From Paludibacteraceae bacterium (GTDB taxonomy: Bacteria > Bacteroidota > Bacteroidia > Bacteroidales > Paludibacteraceae): a stretch of 64,000 bases of DNA. Below are positions 35,671 through 50,100 of this stretch, in pieces; the stretch's first letter is position 1, and each line of letters opens with the position of its first letter. Under the pieces are notes generated by a model. That model searched no databases and was not told the origin of the DNA. It saw only the letters and a program-made list of their open reading frames with translations. The translations under genes were made by a program, and so were the position numbers. The stretch lies in assembly GCA_024401435.1 (NCBI GenBank), contig JAKSLB010000009.1, positions 1 to 64,000 on the forward strand, read 5' to 3'.

Positions 35671-38115
35671 TTAGCGAAATTTTACAACAGTTATGCCAGA
35701 ACCACCAAATTCTATATGTTCATCCTTTACAGATTCTATGGATGGTATTGTTTTTAGATAATCTCGAATTAAGGTTCTTAGTATTCCAGAACCTGTTCCA
35801 TGTAATATCCTTACTTGGTCTATATTAAGAATAATTGCATCGTCAATAAAATAAGTGACAGCTTGTAAGGCTTCGTCACCTCTCATTCCGCGAACGTCAA
35901 TTTCTCGTTTGAAATTTAAATTTCTTTGGTGAATATCTTTTGTTGTTTGTTCTGAAACAAAACTGCTTTTGGTTTGTTCTTTTTTTATTTGATTGTTGCT
36001 GACGTGTTCAATGTTTTCCATTTTACAGGTGGTCTTTATCAAACCAAATGCAATAATACCATTTTCACCTTTAATGTCAATTAAAGTTCCAATATTACTT
36101 TGACCTTTTATACGGACATTTTGTCCTATTTGAATAGGTTGCTTTTCTTCTTTCTTTTTAACTTCTTTTTTCTTGTCTCTTTGTTTTAATTGCTCAATTT
36201 TTTTATCAATAGAGTGTTGGCTTCCTCCATCATTAGCACTCTTAGACTTGAATTCTTCAAGTTCTTTTCTTGCTTCTTTTGTTTTTTCTTTTTCAGCTTG
36301 AGCCTCTTTGATTTTACGAACAGTGTTTTCAATGACGGAATTTGCTTGGTCCAAAATTCGTTTCGATTCTTGCTTAGCCTCTTTCATGATTTCTTTTCGT
36401 TGACTAGCAATTTCCTCTAATTCATGTTCGTATTTTTCTGCTAATTCTTCTATTCTTTTCTCCTTTTGACGTATGTTTTGTCTCTTTCCTTCCCAGTATC
36501 TTTTATCACGAACAATATCTTGTAAATATTTGTCGAGATTGACATAGTCTTCACCTACTTTATCAATTGCTTCTTGAATTACGGTTTCTGGTAATCCTAT
36601 TTTCCTTGCTATCTCTATAGCAAAGGAACTTCCAGGGTTGCCAATTTCTAATTTGAAGAGTGGCCTCATTTCATGTCGATCGTATAACATAGCACCATTT
36701 ATAATGCCATCGGTCTCTTTAGCAAAATTCTTCAAATTCGTATAGTGGGTAGTAATAACGCCAAAAGCTTTCTTTTGATTGTAGAGGTTTAATAAAGCTT
36801 CTGCAATTGCACCTCCAATTTTAGGTTCCGTTCCACTTCCAAATTCATCAATCAGTAATAAACTTTTTTCATCACATGATTTGACAAATTGTTTCATGTT
36901 TGTTAAGTGGGAGCTATATGTACTCAAATCATTTTCTATGGATTGTTCGTCACCTATATCAATTAATATGTTATTGAAGATTCCCATAATGCTACTTTTA
37001 TGTAGCGGAACCAATAATCCACATTGCATCATGTATTGTAGTAATCCCACAGTCTTTAAACAGACTGATTTACCTCCTGCATTAGGACCAGAAATAAGTA
37101 AAATACGTTGTTCTTTATTTAATTCAATAGAAAGGGGTATCACATCTTTCCCTGAGGCTTTGTGAGTTAAGTAGAGAATGGGATGTTTAGCTTCACTCCA
37201 ATCAATGATTGTTTCTTTCCCAATTTTGGGAAGTGTCGATTCCGTTTCAATAGCAAAGATGGCTTTGGAACGTATGAAATCTATTTGCCCTAAGAAAGAG
37301 TAGGAGTCAAGCATTTCAGGAATGCGAGGCCTAATTTCATTGCTGATGTTGGTTAATATTTTGATAACTTCTCTTTTTTCTTCTGCTATTAGTTCTTTTA
37401 TTTTATTGTTGATTTCGACTGCACTTTCTGGTTCGATAAAGACTGTTTTTCCCGTGGCTGATTCGTCATGCACAATACCTTTTATTTTCCTTTTATGTGC
37501 GGGATTTACTGGAATTACAAGACGTCCGTCTCGAATAGCTGGTTTGGTATCTTTGTCGATGAATCCATCCAGTTGTGCCTTTTGGAGAATAGCAGATACA
37601 GCTTTAGAAATGCTACTTTGAGCAGAAAATATATTTCTTCTAATGTTAGCAAGCTCAGGAGAAGCATTATCTTTTATGTTGCCAAACTTATCTAGTATTT
37701 TATCTATCAAGCGAATTACATCAGGAAATGTGAAGACGTCTTTTGTTAAATCTTTCAGATAAAAGTATTCACTTTCCTCTTTCTCTTGGAAAAATTTTGT
37801 GATAAGGCCAATTGTTTCAAGAGAACGTCTAAGATCGAATAGTTCGTTCTCTTCAATATACATACCTTCTATGGAAATCCTGGTTAAGCTTTCACGAACA
37901 TCGTAGAATGAGTCTAAAGGAAAATCTTCTGCTTGAGTGATGATTTGAACAAATTCATTTACTAGATTTAAATCGGTTATGATTTTGTCATAATTGTTTT
38001 GAAAAATGATGTTGTCAATCCATTCATCTCCTAAAGAGGATAGAGTATGATTGTGTAATATTTGTCGTATTTTAGTAAAACCTGTTTTTACTTCGAAATT
38101 ATCAGGGTAAATCAT
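35671..38115 (-). CDS. mutS2: endonuclease MutS2
   Basis: An 814-residue MutS-family ATPase with a nuclease domain. It is linked in different species to suppressing recombination or to rescuing collided ribosomes. The N-terminal helical core and lever regions span about 1-310. The ATPase has Walker A GPNAGGKSVCLKT, Walker B SLLLIDEFGSGTEP and the TTHY segment. A long coiled coil (about 510-630) carries the KOW-like linker IGQNVRIKGQSNIGTLIDI. The C-terminal Smr domain (about 735-814) has REIDVRGMRGDEAL and ILHGTGSGILRTLI. The mismatch-binding domain of MutS is absent, as expected. It lies just past the terminator of the giant adhesin gene. Confidence 0.95.
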   Translation of the reverse strand: MIYPDNFEVKTGFTKIRQILHNHTLSSLGDEWIDNIIFQNNYDKIITDLNLVNEFVQIITQAEDFPLDSFYDVRESLTRISIEGMYIEENELFDLRRSLETIGLITKFFQEKEESEYFYLKDLTKDVFTFPDVIRLIDKILDKFGNIKDNASPELANIRRNIFSAQSSISKAVSAILQKAQLDGFIDKDTKPAIRDGRLVIPVNPAHKRKIKGIVHDESATGKTVFIEPESAVEINNKIKELIAEEKREVIKILTNISNEIRPRIPEMLDSYSFLGQIDFIRSKAIFAIETESTLPKIGKETIIDWSEAKHPILYLTHKASGKDVIPLSIELNKEQRILLISGPNAGGKSVCLKTVGLLQYMMQCGLLVPLHKSSIMGIFNNILIDIGDEQSIENDLSTYSSHLTNMKQFVKSCDEKSLLLIDEFGSGTEPKIGGAIAEALLNLYNQKKAFGVITTHYTNLKNFAKETDGIINGAMLYDRHEMRPLFKLEIGNPGSSFAIEIARKIGLPETVIQEAIDKVGEDYVNLDKYLQDIVRDKRYWEGKRQNIRQKEKRIEELAEKYEHELEEIASQRKEIMKEAKQESKRILDQANSVIENTVRKIKEAQAEKEKTKEARKELEEFKSKSANDGGSQHSIDKKIEQLKQRDKKKEVKKKEEKQPIQIGQNVRIKGQSNIGTLIDIKGENGIIAFGLIKTTCKMENIEHVSNNQIKKEQTKSSFVSEQTTKDIHQRNLNFKREIDVRGMRGDEALQAVTYFIDDAIILNIDQVRILHGTGSGILRTLIRDYLKTIPSIESVKDEHIEFGGSGITVVKFR

Positions 38116-38134
38116 TCTGTTAAAAAACTTAATA

Positions 38135-38168
38135 AAACGAGGTGCACATATAAATGTGTACCTCGTTT
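38135..38168 (-). terminator. terminator after the giant adhesin gene
   Basis: AAACGAGGTGCACAT / ATGTGTACCTCGTTT, a 15-bp stem with one G-T pair, 20 bp past the adhesin stop codon and 20 bp before mutS2. It separates the two transcripts. Confidence 0.85.
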
Positions 38169-38187
38169 CTTGTTATTTAGTTATAGA

Positions 38188-41100
38188 TTATCGAATCAAT
38201 TGAATAGCACCTTTTTTCTCGCCTTTTTTCTTCAAGCCTTTAAAGATACTCTTGTAATTCACCACATAACCATATACGCCCCAAGGACATTTGTTTCCAT
38301 GTTTGTCGGTACCATCCCAAGCATCATCTTGACTATGACCTTCAAATACGATTGTACCTTGTCTGTTGTAGATGATGAATGACATTTCTGTGATGAATTC
38401 AGTACTGAAGAAATGGAAATCGTCATTTAGACCATCACCATTAGGTGTAAAGGCATTAGGAGCCCATAAGCCTTTCCATACATAGACGTATTCATCCTTT
38501 TCATATTCACATCCGTTTGTTGCTAATGCATAAGCATGAACAAGGAAGGAATCCTGGTCAACACGAGGGTATTTGTATACGGTGTCTCTTACATGCAAAA
38601 TATCATCATTTCCTGGGTTCCATACCCATTCAACTACTTCAAATGGATATTCAGCCTGCATATGGATGACAGGGTTTTCTTCTTCGATAACCTTTGGAGT
38701 AACCAAGAATTCCATAGCTTTTTCTTTGGTTTGCTCAACTGTATAGCTAACACTGTTCTTACATCCATATTCGCTTGTTCCAGTAACAATAACTTCTGTT
38801 TCTTCTGTTAATACAGTTTTAACATGACTGTTAATGCTATCTAATGGAGTTATCTCTGCATAAGGTATGGACTTCCACTGATATGTCTTAGCACCTTCAA
38901 CACCTAATTCTACATTTGTATTACCATCAGGACATCCTATAATCTTATCATCAATGATGTGGATTCTAGGAAGATCATGGACAGTGACATCAAAGTACTT
39001 GTCTGCAGAACAACCCTGCCAGTTCTCACCCCACAAATGGAATCTTGTTGATTTACTTAATTTGTAAGATATTTCACTAGTGGAGTCTCTTGTTGACCAA
39101 TAATATTTGGCAGCACCCATTGCATTGATTCGGGCAATATCACCTGCACAGATATCACTATCACCTTCTATTCTAAGAATTGGAAGATCTTTTGTGGTAA
39201 TATTGAATGTTGTAGAATCAGAACATTTACCGAGTGAAACTGTTAACATAACTTTTGTTGTGTCTTGTATAGGTTTGTATGTTAAATGACCACCCAAGAA
39301 GGACTTAGCGTTATTGTCATTGTAAATTGTCCATATGAAGGTGTCTCCACCTTGAGCTGTCAATTGTACATTTTCGCCTTTACAAACATCTTTCGCACCA
39401 TCAATTACGATTTCAGGTGGGTCTGTGACACTAATCTCTTTGTATACAATGTTTTGACATCCGTTAGTGTCAACACCTGTAACGAAAATTCCAGATTCTC
39501 TATTGATTGGAATTGTAACAAAACCTTCATATTCAGTTTCGTAATCTGTACAACTTTCATCACGTCCCCAATGGTAATTTCTAGCATTACCTTCGGCATG
39601 CATTGTTAAACTTTGACCTCTACAAACTGAATTTTCGCTCTTGATTTCAAAATTAGGTTTTGGATTAACAGTAACAAAAAACGATGTTGTATCAGTACAT
39701 AAGTTTTCACTGATTCCTTTTAATTTGTATATCGTGCTTACAGTAGGATATACTTTTATGATAGAATCCGTATTTCCATTGTACCATTCATAGTATTTTG
39801 CACCAGATGCTTTTAATGAATCAATTTCACCATAGCAGATTTTTGAATGACCAGAAATAGAGATTTCCGGACGCTTCAAAATTTCAACTGAAATAGAATC
39901 TGTTGTAGAACATCCATTTGTTGTTCCTGTGACTTTGTAAGTTACGAAACCAGTATCTTTAGGTGTGTCTGATATTTGGTTAGTAGAAGATCCTATTTCC
40001 CATTTGTATTCGTTTGCACCAAATGCGGAAATGTTTAATCCCTCATTTTGACAAATTGATTTAGGTGCAATAAACGATAGAATAGGGTATTCTTTACTTG
40101 TAACAGTTGTATATAAGTCACTCGAACAATTCTTATCATCTGTTGCAGTGATCTTGAATGTAGTGTTATTGTTAATGTTTGCTGTGATTGTTGAAGTTGA
40201 TTTGGAAATGGTTGCACCGTCTTCGTCCCAACTCCAATTGTACTCATACACTTTGTCTGTATTGCTAACGCTGGTCAATTCAGTTGTTAAACCTTTACAA
40301 ACAGATTTCTCTCCTTCGATTCTGAAATCTGGTAATGGATTGATTACGACTGTATGACTGGCAGTATTAGAACAGCCATGTTCGTCTGTTCCAACAACAG
40401 TGTATGTCATGGTACTTAATGGTGTAGCTGTTAGCGTTTCAGATTGAAGACCATTACTCCATACATATGTGCTGGCACCAGAAACTGTGAGTTTGATAGG
40501 ATCATTGATACAAACTTCAGATTCTCCATCAATGTTGATAGTAGGAAGAGGCAATACATTGACTGGAATAGTTTCTGTTGCTGTACAACCCTCTAAATAA
40601 CCAACGACAGTAAATGCTGTATTGCTTGTTGGCATGGAATTAAGAGTATTTCCAGTTGAATGATTTTCGTCATCCCATTCATAACTATTAGCACCGAGTA
40701 CTGTGATGGTTGCAATTTCTCCTAAACAGATAGGACTATTGGTTGCATAAGTAAGTACAGGAATGTCTTTCTTTCTTACTTGTTTTGTAGCAGAAGAAGA
40801 ACAATTGTTAGTATCTGTACCTATCACAGTATAAATTTGTGTTGTAAGAATGTTTGGTCTGATTGTGTCAGTAGTTTCCTTTGTTGACCAAACATAGGTG
40901 TTAGCACCTTTAGCAACAAGTTGTGCTGTTTCATTGTAGCAGATTGCTGCATCACCTTCAATAGTTACGACTGGCAATGGATTGACAGTAACTTTGAATG
41001 AATCTTTGGATTCACAACCATTGTTACTCTTACCAATTACATAATATTCCGTTGTCATTGTTGGTTTAGCATTAATGCTCTTTGTTCTTGAACCTTCACT

Positions 41101-44100
41101 CCAAATATAAGATGCAGCTCCGTTTGCTTCCAAGAATACTGTTTGGTTAAGACAAATAGCATTTGTCTTACAAAGAATCTTCACATCAGGTAACTCCCAC
41201 ATTTCAATTGTTTTACTTTCTTCTGTAGTACAGCCATTGGTAGTACCATACACGGTATATGTGCGAGTAGCGTTGATTGTGTCTGAAATGTTGTTTTCAG
41301 TTCTTCCATCATCCCATACGTAAGATGCAGCTCCAGTGGCTGTTAAAGTAGCTATGTCGCCAGAACATATAGCATTAGGCGCATTGATTTCAACAATAGG
41401 ATAATCTTTGGTCTTAATGTTTTTAGTTCTGTAAGAAACACATCTGTTACTATCTTCAGCTTTTACTGTAAATTCTTGGTCATTGTCGATGGCAACCATG
41501 ATGGAATCACCTTTTGTATTTGAATGAGATGTCCATGTATAGGTTGCTGGATCACCTTCAACCCATAATGTGTCAATATCACCTTTACAAACTAACTCTT
41601 CTCCCTTGATTTCAAAAGATGGAAGAGGGTTGACGTATACAATGAATTCAGCTTCATTTTGACATCCAAATTCGTCTTTTCCTGTTACATGGTAGGTCGT
41701 TTCTACCAAAGGATGAACAGAAATGTTGTTGCTGGTTGATCCTGTATTCCATGTGTATTTGTCAGCTTCACCACCATTTCCTTTCAATTTGATGCTGTCA
41801 TTCAAACATATATGGTCATTTCCACTTTCAGACTCAATTGAAATAATAGGAAGTTCTTTTACTTCTATTCGTACAGAATCTATTGTTGTACAACCGTTTG
41901 TTGAACCTTCAACAACATAAGTCGTATCTTTTTCTGGAACATCAACAAAACTACGTTGAGTGATTTCTTTGTCGCTTCTCCATTTGTATGTGCTTGCACC
42001 TTTGACAGATACAATTGCAGAATTTCCTTTACATACATATGCAGGATTGTCAAATTTCAAAATAGGATATGCTTTTGCAGAAACAGTACGTTGAGTATTG
42101 TTATAACATCCAAATTCATCTGTAACTTTTAGATAGAATGTTTGCTCTTTTGAAATGGTTGTTTTTAATGTGTCTTTATTGTCAAAGTCAGCATAACCAT
42201 TCCATTTGTATTCTTTAATTGTAAAGTCTTCTGTGGTTTTAGCAATTAATTCGAACGAATCATTTTCACAAATATTAGATACACTTTCAATTTCAATTAA
42301 TGGTATTGGATGAACGATAACATTCGTATCAGCCTTGTTTTGACAACCATATTGGTCTATACCAACGATACTATAATCTGTTGTGTTCGCAGGCGAAACG
42401 ATAATGTTGTCTTTGGTTTCTTTTGTATTCCAAATATAATTACCATTCATACCAGCACCTTCTCCAACAAGTTTGATTCTTCCTTGACCTTTACAAATTT
42501 CGTTTGATTCGTCATTATTATCAGCATTGTATGCTTTGATACTGATAATAGGAAGTTGTCTTACTTTTATTTCTACCGAATCGGTAGTAGAACATCCATT
42601 GGCAGTTCCTACTACTGTAAACACAGTGTCTTGTGTTATGACGTCTGTTCTAAAGTTCTTCGTAGAATAGTCATTTTCCCACAAATAAGAGGTTGCACCT
42701 TTCACTGAAATCGTTGTTCTCTCACCATAACATACATAATAGTCTGCTATACCAAAACTTAATTCAGGATGATCAATCTTCTTCACATCGTAAGAGTTTT
42801 GATAGTGACATCCATTGATATCAGTTACGGTTACATAGAATGTTGTGTCAGATGTGATGGTTGCAGTGATAGATTCAGTATCATATGAAAGAGTATCTAC
42901 TCCTGATGCATCTTTGATCCAATCATATCTTACCGCATCCTTGGCAGATGCTAATAATGTGACTGTAGAGTCGTAGCAAGCTGATTTCTCACCTACAATA
43001 GCTAAATCGGCAGGAAGAGAATTAACTGTTACAGAATGTGTTGCAGTGGATTTACAACCAAATTCATCCGTTGCTGAAATTTCGTATGTCTTATTGACAA
43101 TAGGAGCTTCCGTTATGATTGGATTGCTTTCTCCATTGTGTCTCCATTTATAAATTAAGTCACCTCTGTTTTCAACTTCATTAGGTGTTGCAGTTAATGT
43201 AACAGAATCGTTTAGACAGATAACACTGTCACCCGTGATTTTAAAGATTGGTAATTGAAGTGTGTCAATATGAATGGTGTATGGAGTGACACAACCATTT
43301 GTCGTACCTTCAACAATGAAATCTTTAGGAGCATTTAAGATGTCAGAGAAGGAGTTTCCATTGGATCCGTCTTCTGTCCATACATAATTTTCAGCACCGC
43401 TTACATATAAGGTGATGGCACCATTGACACAAACACTATCTCTACCTGTTGTTGTCTTATGACTTAATATAGGATATTCTTTTGCTTTAATTACAAAGGA
43501 TGCAGAATCGATACAAGAGTTGGCGTCTTTTACAACTAACCAATATGTGTATGAATCATCAGTAATTTGAGTTTTATAACTACTTTCATTTGCATTTTCG
43601 ATGGCTACACCATTCATATGCCATTCGTATTCTGTAGCAGTGCTTGCAACAGCTTTTAATTCTGTTGAATCGCCTCTACAAACGAACTCGTCAGCTTGGA
43701 TGGCAACAGAAGGTAATGAATTGACGAATACTTTAATTGTATCATAGTTCTTACAACCATTGCTATCGATACCAGTTACAGAGTATGAACTTTCGCCTGT
43801 GATGACAGGTGTAACGTAGATAGAGTCATCTGAACTACCTGTATTCCATTTGTATAAATTAGATTCACCACCAGTAGCAACAAGTTTGGCTGGTTGACGA
43901 AGACATATATTATCAATTGGGTTGATCTTAATGTTCGGCAAATCCCAAACTTTGATTATAGTATCGATTACTGATGTACAGCCATTTGTTGTACCTTCAA
44001 CATGGATAGCAGTATCTTTTCTTATATTTTCCAAACGAAGATAGTTGGAAACTTGAGAAGCATCGTTATTCCACTTGTATCCATTTGTGGCACCAGCAAC

Positions 44101-47100
44101 ATAGATAGTTCTTGATTCGTTGTAGCAAACGTAGTTTGTATCCATTCTAAGTGTAAGAACAGGATAGTCTTTTACTTTTACTTTTATTTCCTTTTTGTTC
44201 TTACATGTGTTTGCATCTTGAGCCCAAACAACGAATGACGTATCTTGATTAACACTATGTGTGAATGTGTTGCCAGATTTATATTCACCATTTCTGTCAT
44301 CTTCCCATACGTAAGTTAAGTCACTTTCACTAGCGGTGATTGTTGTTTCTGAACCACGACATATAGGAGAAATGCTTGAAAGAGAGAATTGTGGTAAGTT
44401 GTAAATAGAGACTATGGCTGATGTCTTTCCAACACATCCATTAGGATCAACACCTCTTACATTATAAACGGTTGCAGATGTAAGATTTGGTGTGGTGAAT
44501 ACGCATGTGTCTTCGGATGCACCATCCCATCTGTAAGTGATGTCTGTTCTTCCATTAACTTCATTTGCAACAAGTATTGCACTATCACCATAACAGATAG
44601 CTTGGTCTTCTGCTGTTAATACCGGTAATGGTAACATTGTTACTTCTATAGAGTCTTTCGTCTCACATAAAGTTGAACTAGTAGATGTTGCTGTAACAAT
44701 AAATTTATTCTTTTCTTCTGTGATTTCTTTTTGAATAAATCTTTCCGTTTCACCTGTATTCCATAAGAATGTTGCATCTATGTCTGATTTGACTTCAATG
44801 TATGTTTGATTCATATAACATACGTTATTGTCAAATTTAGCGAATGTTATCGTAGGGTATGGATTAGCTTTGATAACGTGAGAAACTACTGTTTCACATG
44901 CAATTCTTCCGCTTAGTTTACCTTTGACATTAAGAATGGTGTCTTGGAAAATATTCATTATGAATTTTTCCTTTCCTTTGGTTGTGCCTAACAAGTTGTC
45001 ATGAGAATCGTACCATTCGTATAGAAGGTCTATGTCGCTACCATTTAATTCAATGTCATTGTTAATACAGATTTCATTAGCACCTTCAATGAAGAATGTA
45101 GGATTCTTGACAATGTTGACGTTGATACCTGTGTTTCCTATACAGCCATTTTCGTCTTTTGCATATACTTCATGATAGGTATCTGCGCTAGCATAAATAG
45201 AATAAACAGTGTCATTTTCTCTGTAATCATTATTATTCCACTTGTAAGACCATCCTTTTATAGGATTTTTGATTTTCAATTCTGTTTGAGAACCAAGACA
45301 TACAGATATTTTTGGCTCATTTACGATTTTCACTTTAGGACTTGGATATGTGTGTACGAAGAAAGCAGAGTCTTTTGTACATCCATTAACTGTTCCTTGT
45401 ACGTTTATTTCCAATGAATCATAGTAAATGTCAAATGTTTTGAAGTTGTTATAAGTAGACATTACATAACTTGATCCAAGTTTCCATTCGTATTTAGCGG
45501 AACGATTCATACCGCTGATGTTTACACCATTACCATAACATACTGTGTCATAAGTAATGTTTAATGTTGGTATTTGTTTCGTGTTAATGACAATAGAAGA
45601 ACTATCGACGCAACCCAATTCGGTTTTTCCGTATACGACGAATTCACTTACATCTGGATAAGATCCCATTACAAATGAATGTTCAAATTCATCTTTGTAA
45701 GACGATTCTTCTCCGTGACCTTCCCAACTATATACAATGTCTTTGTTCTCAGCTGAAATCGTAACATCTGAGTTTTCACAGACACTCTTGTCAAATTTGA
45801 ATTTTAATGAAGGCAATGAGTTGACTGTTACGGTTGCAGAAGCAGTAGCTTTACAATGGTTAATGTCTTCTGCCGTTACATTGTAGATGCTTGTCATCTT
45901 AGGAAGATCTTTCAACCAATATTCTGCTGGCGTTTCTTCTGTAGCAACAGATGTTTTGACCATTTTTTGATTGGTTTCATTTTCCCATACATATGTGTAT
46001 AAACCATCTTGGGTTTCTAATGTAACTGAATCTCCATAACATATTGTAGCATCATTCAATGATATGATAGGGTTGTCTATTCCTTTCAAAGAAATTTCCT
46101 TGCTTGAAACACAACCTTCTTTTGTTGCATAAACGATGAAGTTTTCAGTATCCTCGGTTACCATTCTGTATATGGTATTAGTAAGAGAAACTTCATTTCC
46201 TGTTGCATCTTTCCAATAGTAACTATCTGCATCACCACCAACAGCAACTGTTGCATATGAGCCTTTGCAGACGGTATTGTCGTTGTTTATAATTTCAATC
46301 GTTGGGTTAACTTTTTCTTTGATCTCATAAGAGATGGTCGTGTCACACATTTTACCCATATTGTCAATTGCTGTGAGATAGATTATGGTGTCTTGTGTGA
46401 TGGTTAATCGAACATCCATACCGTTACCGATTATGTTATCGTTCTTGTCTTTCCAAGTGAATTTGTAATCACCATCGAAAGAGTAATTTGCATATAAGGT
46501 AACGATTGAGTCTTCACAAACACGATTGTCTCCTGTGATGTAGAATTTAGGACGTTGTTGAAGTCTAATAATAATATCATCAGTTCCTTCACAACCTTTA
46601 GCATCTTGTCCCCATAATGTGTGAATTTCTCCGTCTTCAGTTGGTCTGATCTCGTAGAAGTTCTCGGTTGTGATAGGTTTTCCATCCCATTTGTATTTTT
46701 CACCGCCAGAAGCATAAAGTTTTAATGTGGATTGAGTACAAGCCGTATCTGCTTCAGCATTATTGTCAATCAAAATGGTTGGTAATGTGAAGGTGCCTAT
46801 TTCGATTTGGGCTGTTGAAGAACAACCATTCTTAGTACCATATACATTAATAGTTGCTTTGTCGTATATGTTTTCTGTTGTGTATGTAGATCCTGTCTTC
46901 TCAGAATCTGAATTCCAAACATAAGTGGTTTGGTAGTTAGATTGAGATGAAGTATCAGATACCGTTAGTAATGCTGGAGAACCATTACAAACAGAGTCTC
47001 CAGAAATAACTAATTTAGGATTTGGTTTCTTAAGAAGTTGATATGTTACAGTATCTGAGACACAGCCTTTACTGTTCATGGCAACTACTTTGTATGTAGT

Positions 47101-50100
47101 GTCTTTTGTTACAGCTGAAGGTTGATACTTAGATTTGTCTGTATAAGTTCCATTCCAATTATAGGAAAGAATCTCTTCTGCATTTGCCGAAATCACAACT
47201 GAAGAGTCCTCGCAAACATATGTTTTTGCAGGAATAGTGAATTCTGGTAAATAATTGATTTTAACAATTACACTATCCGTTCTCTTACAAGAGTTTTTGT
47301 CTGTACCTTCTACAACAAATTTTGTTGTTTCTAATGGTTGTTTGACAATAGTTGAAGTGTTTCCATCAAGAATATTTTCCCATGAATAAGCTTGCATATT
47401 TGCACCATCAGCAATAAGAGTTATCTTATCTCCATAACAAATTTCAGCTATGTGTGATGCGGAAATTTTTATGTCATCTCCATTTTCATTTTTTGCAAGA
47501 ATTTCTACAGGGGTTCCTGAGTAAACACCAATTTCAAATGTTGTATCCTTATAACAACCATTTACTTCTCCTGTTACTGTGAATTTCGTTTTACGAGTGA
47601 GTGTTTGAGAGTAGTTTCCAGTTGTTATTTCCGGATGTCCTTTCCATGTATATGAATTAGCACCAGTGATTTTGAGGTCTGCAGATGATCCTTTACATAC
47701 ATATTCAGGAACATTTACAGTTAATGTAGGTTGTGGTTTTGTGACAAGATTAAAGAATGATACAACGTTACAATCATCAGTCGTTTGTATTGTGGATTCT
47801 ATCACAATATTGTTTGATGAAGCAACGAAATTAAGTTCTTCTTCTTCTCCTAAAATCACATTGTTTGTGGTATCTCTCCATCTTATGGATTTTATGTTGT
47901 TACCTCCAGCGATAGAAAGATTTACATTGTCACCTTCGCAATAAGCGTCTTTGCCAATGATTGTGAAGGTAGGATTAATGTAGCTAGACAATGTGTAGTA
48001 AGCCGTAGTGTCACATTGCGTTATAGCGTCTGTTACAGTAACGGTGTAAGTAGTTGGGTCAATTGGAGCAGCAACAGTAATTCCCTTAGTTGTAGCGTTC
48101 GTACTCCATTTGTATTCATATACACCATCAGGAATGTCCTGTCTATTCAAATCTTTTACAGAAATTTCTGTGGTTGATTCTTTACATAATGATGCAGGTC
48201 CGTCAATTTTGATTTGAGGACGACTGTGAACATTTACATTAACGGTTGATTTGTTAGAACAACTTAGCACACCTGTTTTTAACAAGTATTGTTTGTAACC
48301 TGTTACTTCGTAATTGTATGGATCAGATGATACGTCTTGAATAGTAGGTTCTGTCCATGATTTAGCTGTTGTTCTAGAAGAATCTGGCCAAATATAGTAA
48401 TCGGCATTACTATTATCAATTATAATAGTGACAGCTTGATTATGACATATGTCTTCTGCTTTAGGTGCAGCAGTAAAGTTTGGTTTTGCTTTAGTATCAA
48501 CTGAAACTTCTTTCTCATAAGAACAAGTCTTGCCGTTTTCTTCTCTTTCAGTTACAAGTTTAATGACATGAGTTCCTTCATTAGTGATATTAGTTTCAAA
48601 GGAAGCGTCATTGAAAGATGTCGGATTACCATCAAATGTCCATGTGTATGATTGAGGAGTAGGGTAGTCGGAAGAACTTTCTGCTTCAATTTCCAATTCA
48701 CTATCGATACAGATAGCTTCAGGGTAAATTAGATTAACAATAGGCTTCTTGTTCTTCTTTACAAAGAAGGTGTCTGTTGCAGAACATTGTTTGTTGTTTC
48801 GGACGATTACAGAGTATTCTGTTAATTCTGCAGTAGGTGATACTTCTATGTTATCAGTCGTTTTATTGTTACTCCAGTTGTAGTTAACATCTTCGGATGC
48901 TGTAGCTGTTAAAGTGACAGCTTCTCCTTCACAAATATAGGCTGTTTTATTGCTTGAAATAGTATTAGCTGCAATTGATACAGAAGGATTATTGTTTACT
49001 TTTATTTCAATTGTTGTATCGGTCTGACAATTGTTCAAAGTGGCTAATATCTTATATTGCGCATCTTTTGTAGGAGTTAGCAATCGGTGATTGCTATAAA
49101 TTGCTTCACTATTTAAGTTTTCAGAGTCGTAATACCATTTATAGTTGCTGTCACTGACACCTGCACCAGAAACTGTAATTGTAGTTGATTGACCTTGACA
49201 AATTTCTCTGGCTCCTGAGAAATATAATGTAGGGTTGTTTTTCTTGGTTACAGTATATTTTTTAGACTTTCCTTCACAACCATATTTGTCGATACCTATT
49301 ACAGTAAATGAACTATCGGATGTGATTGTTGGTGTGATTGTTTCTTCAGTAGAACCTGTGCTCCACTTATAAGATACAGCACCCGTAGCATACAATGTAG
49401 CTTCTGTTCCATCACAAACGCTCTTGTCTCCTGAAATTATTACATTAGGGTTAGCTTTTACAACAATAGGAATGATATTGCTTCCGATACAACCATGAGC
49501 GTCTGTAACTTCCACTTCAAATTTATATGGAGTGGTAGTGTTGGTTAATTTGTAGGTTGTTGTAGTGCTCTCATTCGTAGAAGTAACGTAATTGCTCTTC
49601 CAGTTGTATGAGAATGGAGCTTCACCTGCAGGTGTAGCCTCTAATGTGACGTCAGTGTTGTAACATATAGTGTCTTTGTCTTCTGCAGGTTTGAGAGTTA
49701 CTGTTGGAAGATCATAATACTTGGTAGTAAATGTTGTATCATGACTACATCCCTCGTTTGTGACTTTTAAAGTAATTGTTTTTTCTTTATTTACGACAAG
49801 AGGAAGTGTATTAGCCGCAGTTTTTACGGACTCTCCATCCTCTGTCCATTCATAAGATGAACCTGATAAGCTGGAGAAGGCAGTTAATGTTATTTTACCA
49901 TTTAAACAAACCACATCGTTACCTGTAATTGAGATGCTCGGATTAGGTTTTGATTTAACAGTATATGTTGCTTTGTTTTGACAATGAAGTGTAGTGTTGT
50001 CAGTGACACCAACTTCATAATTGTTAACGCCTTCGTGAGCTGTAATTTGCAATTTGTCGTTTCCGATGGCAGTTGAATCTGGTAACCAGAAATAAGTGTA

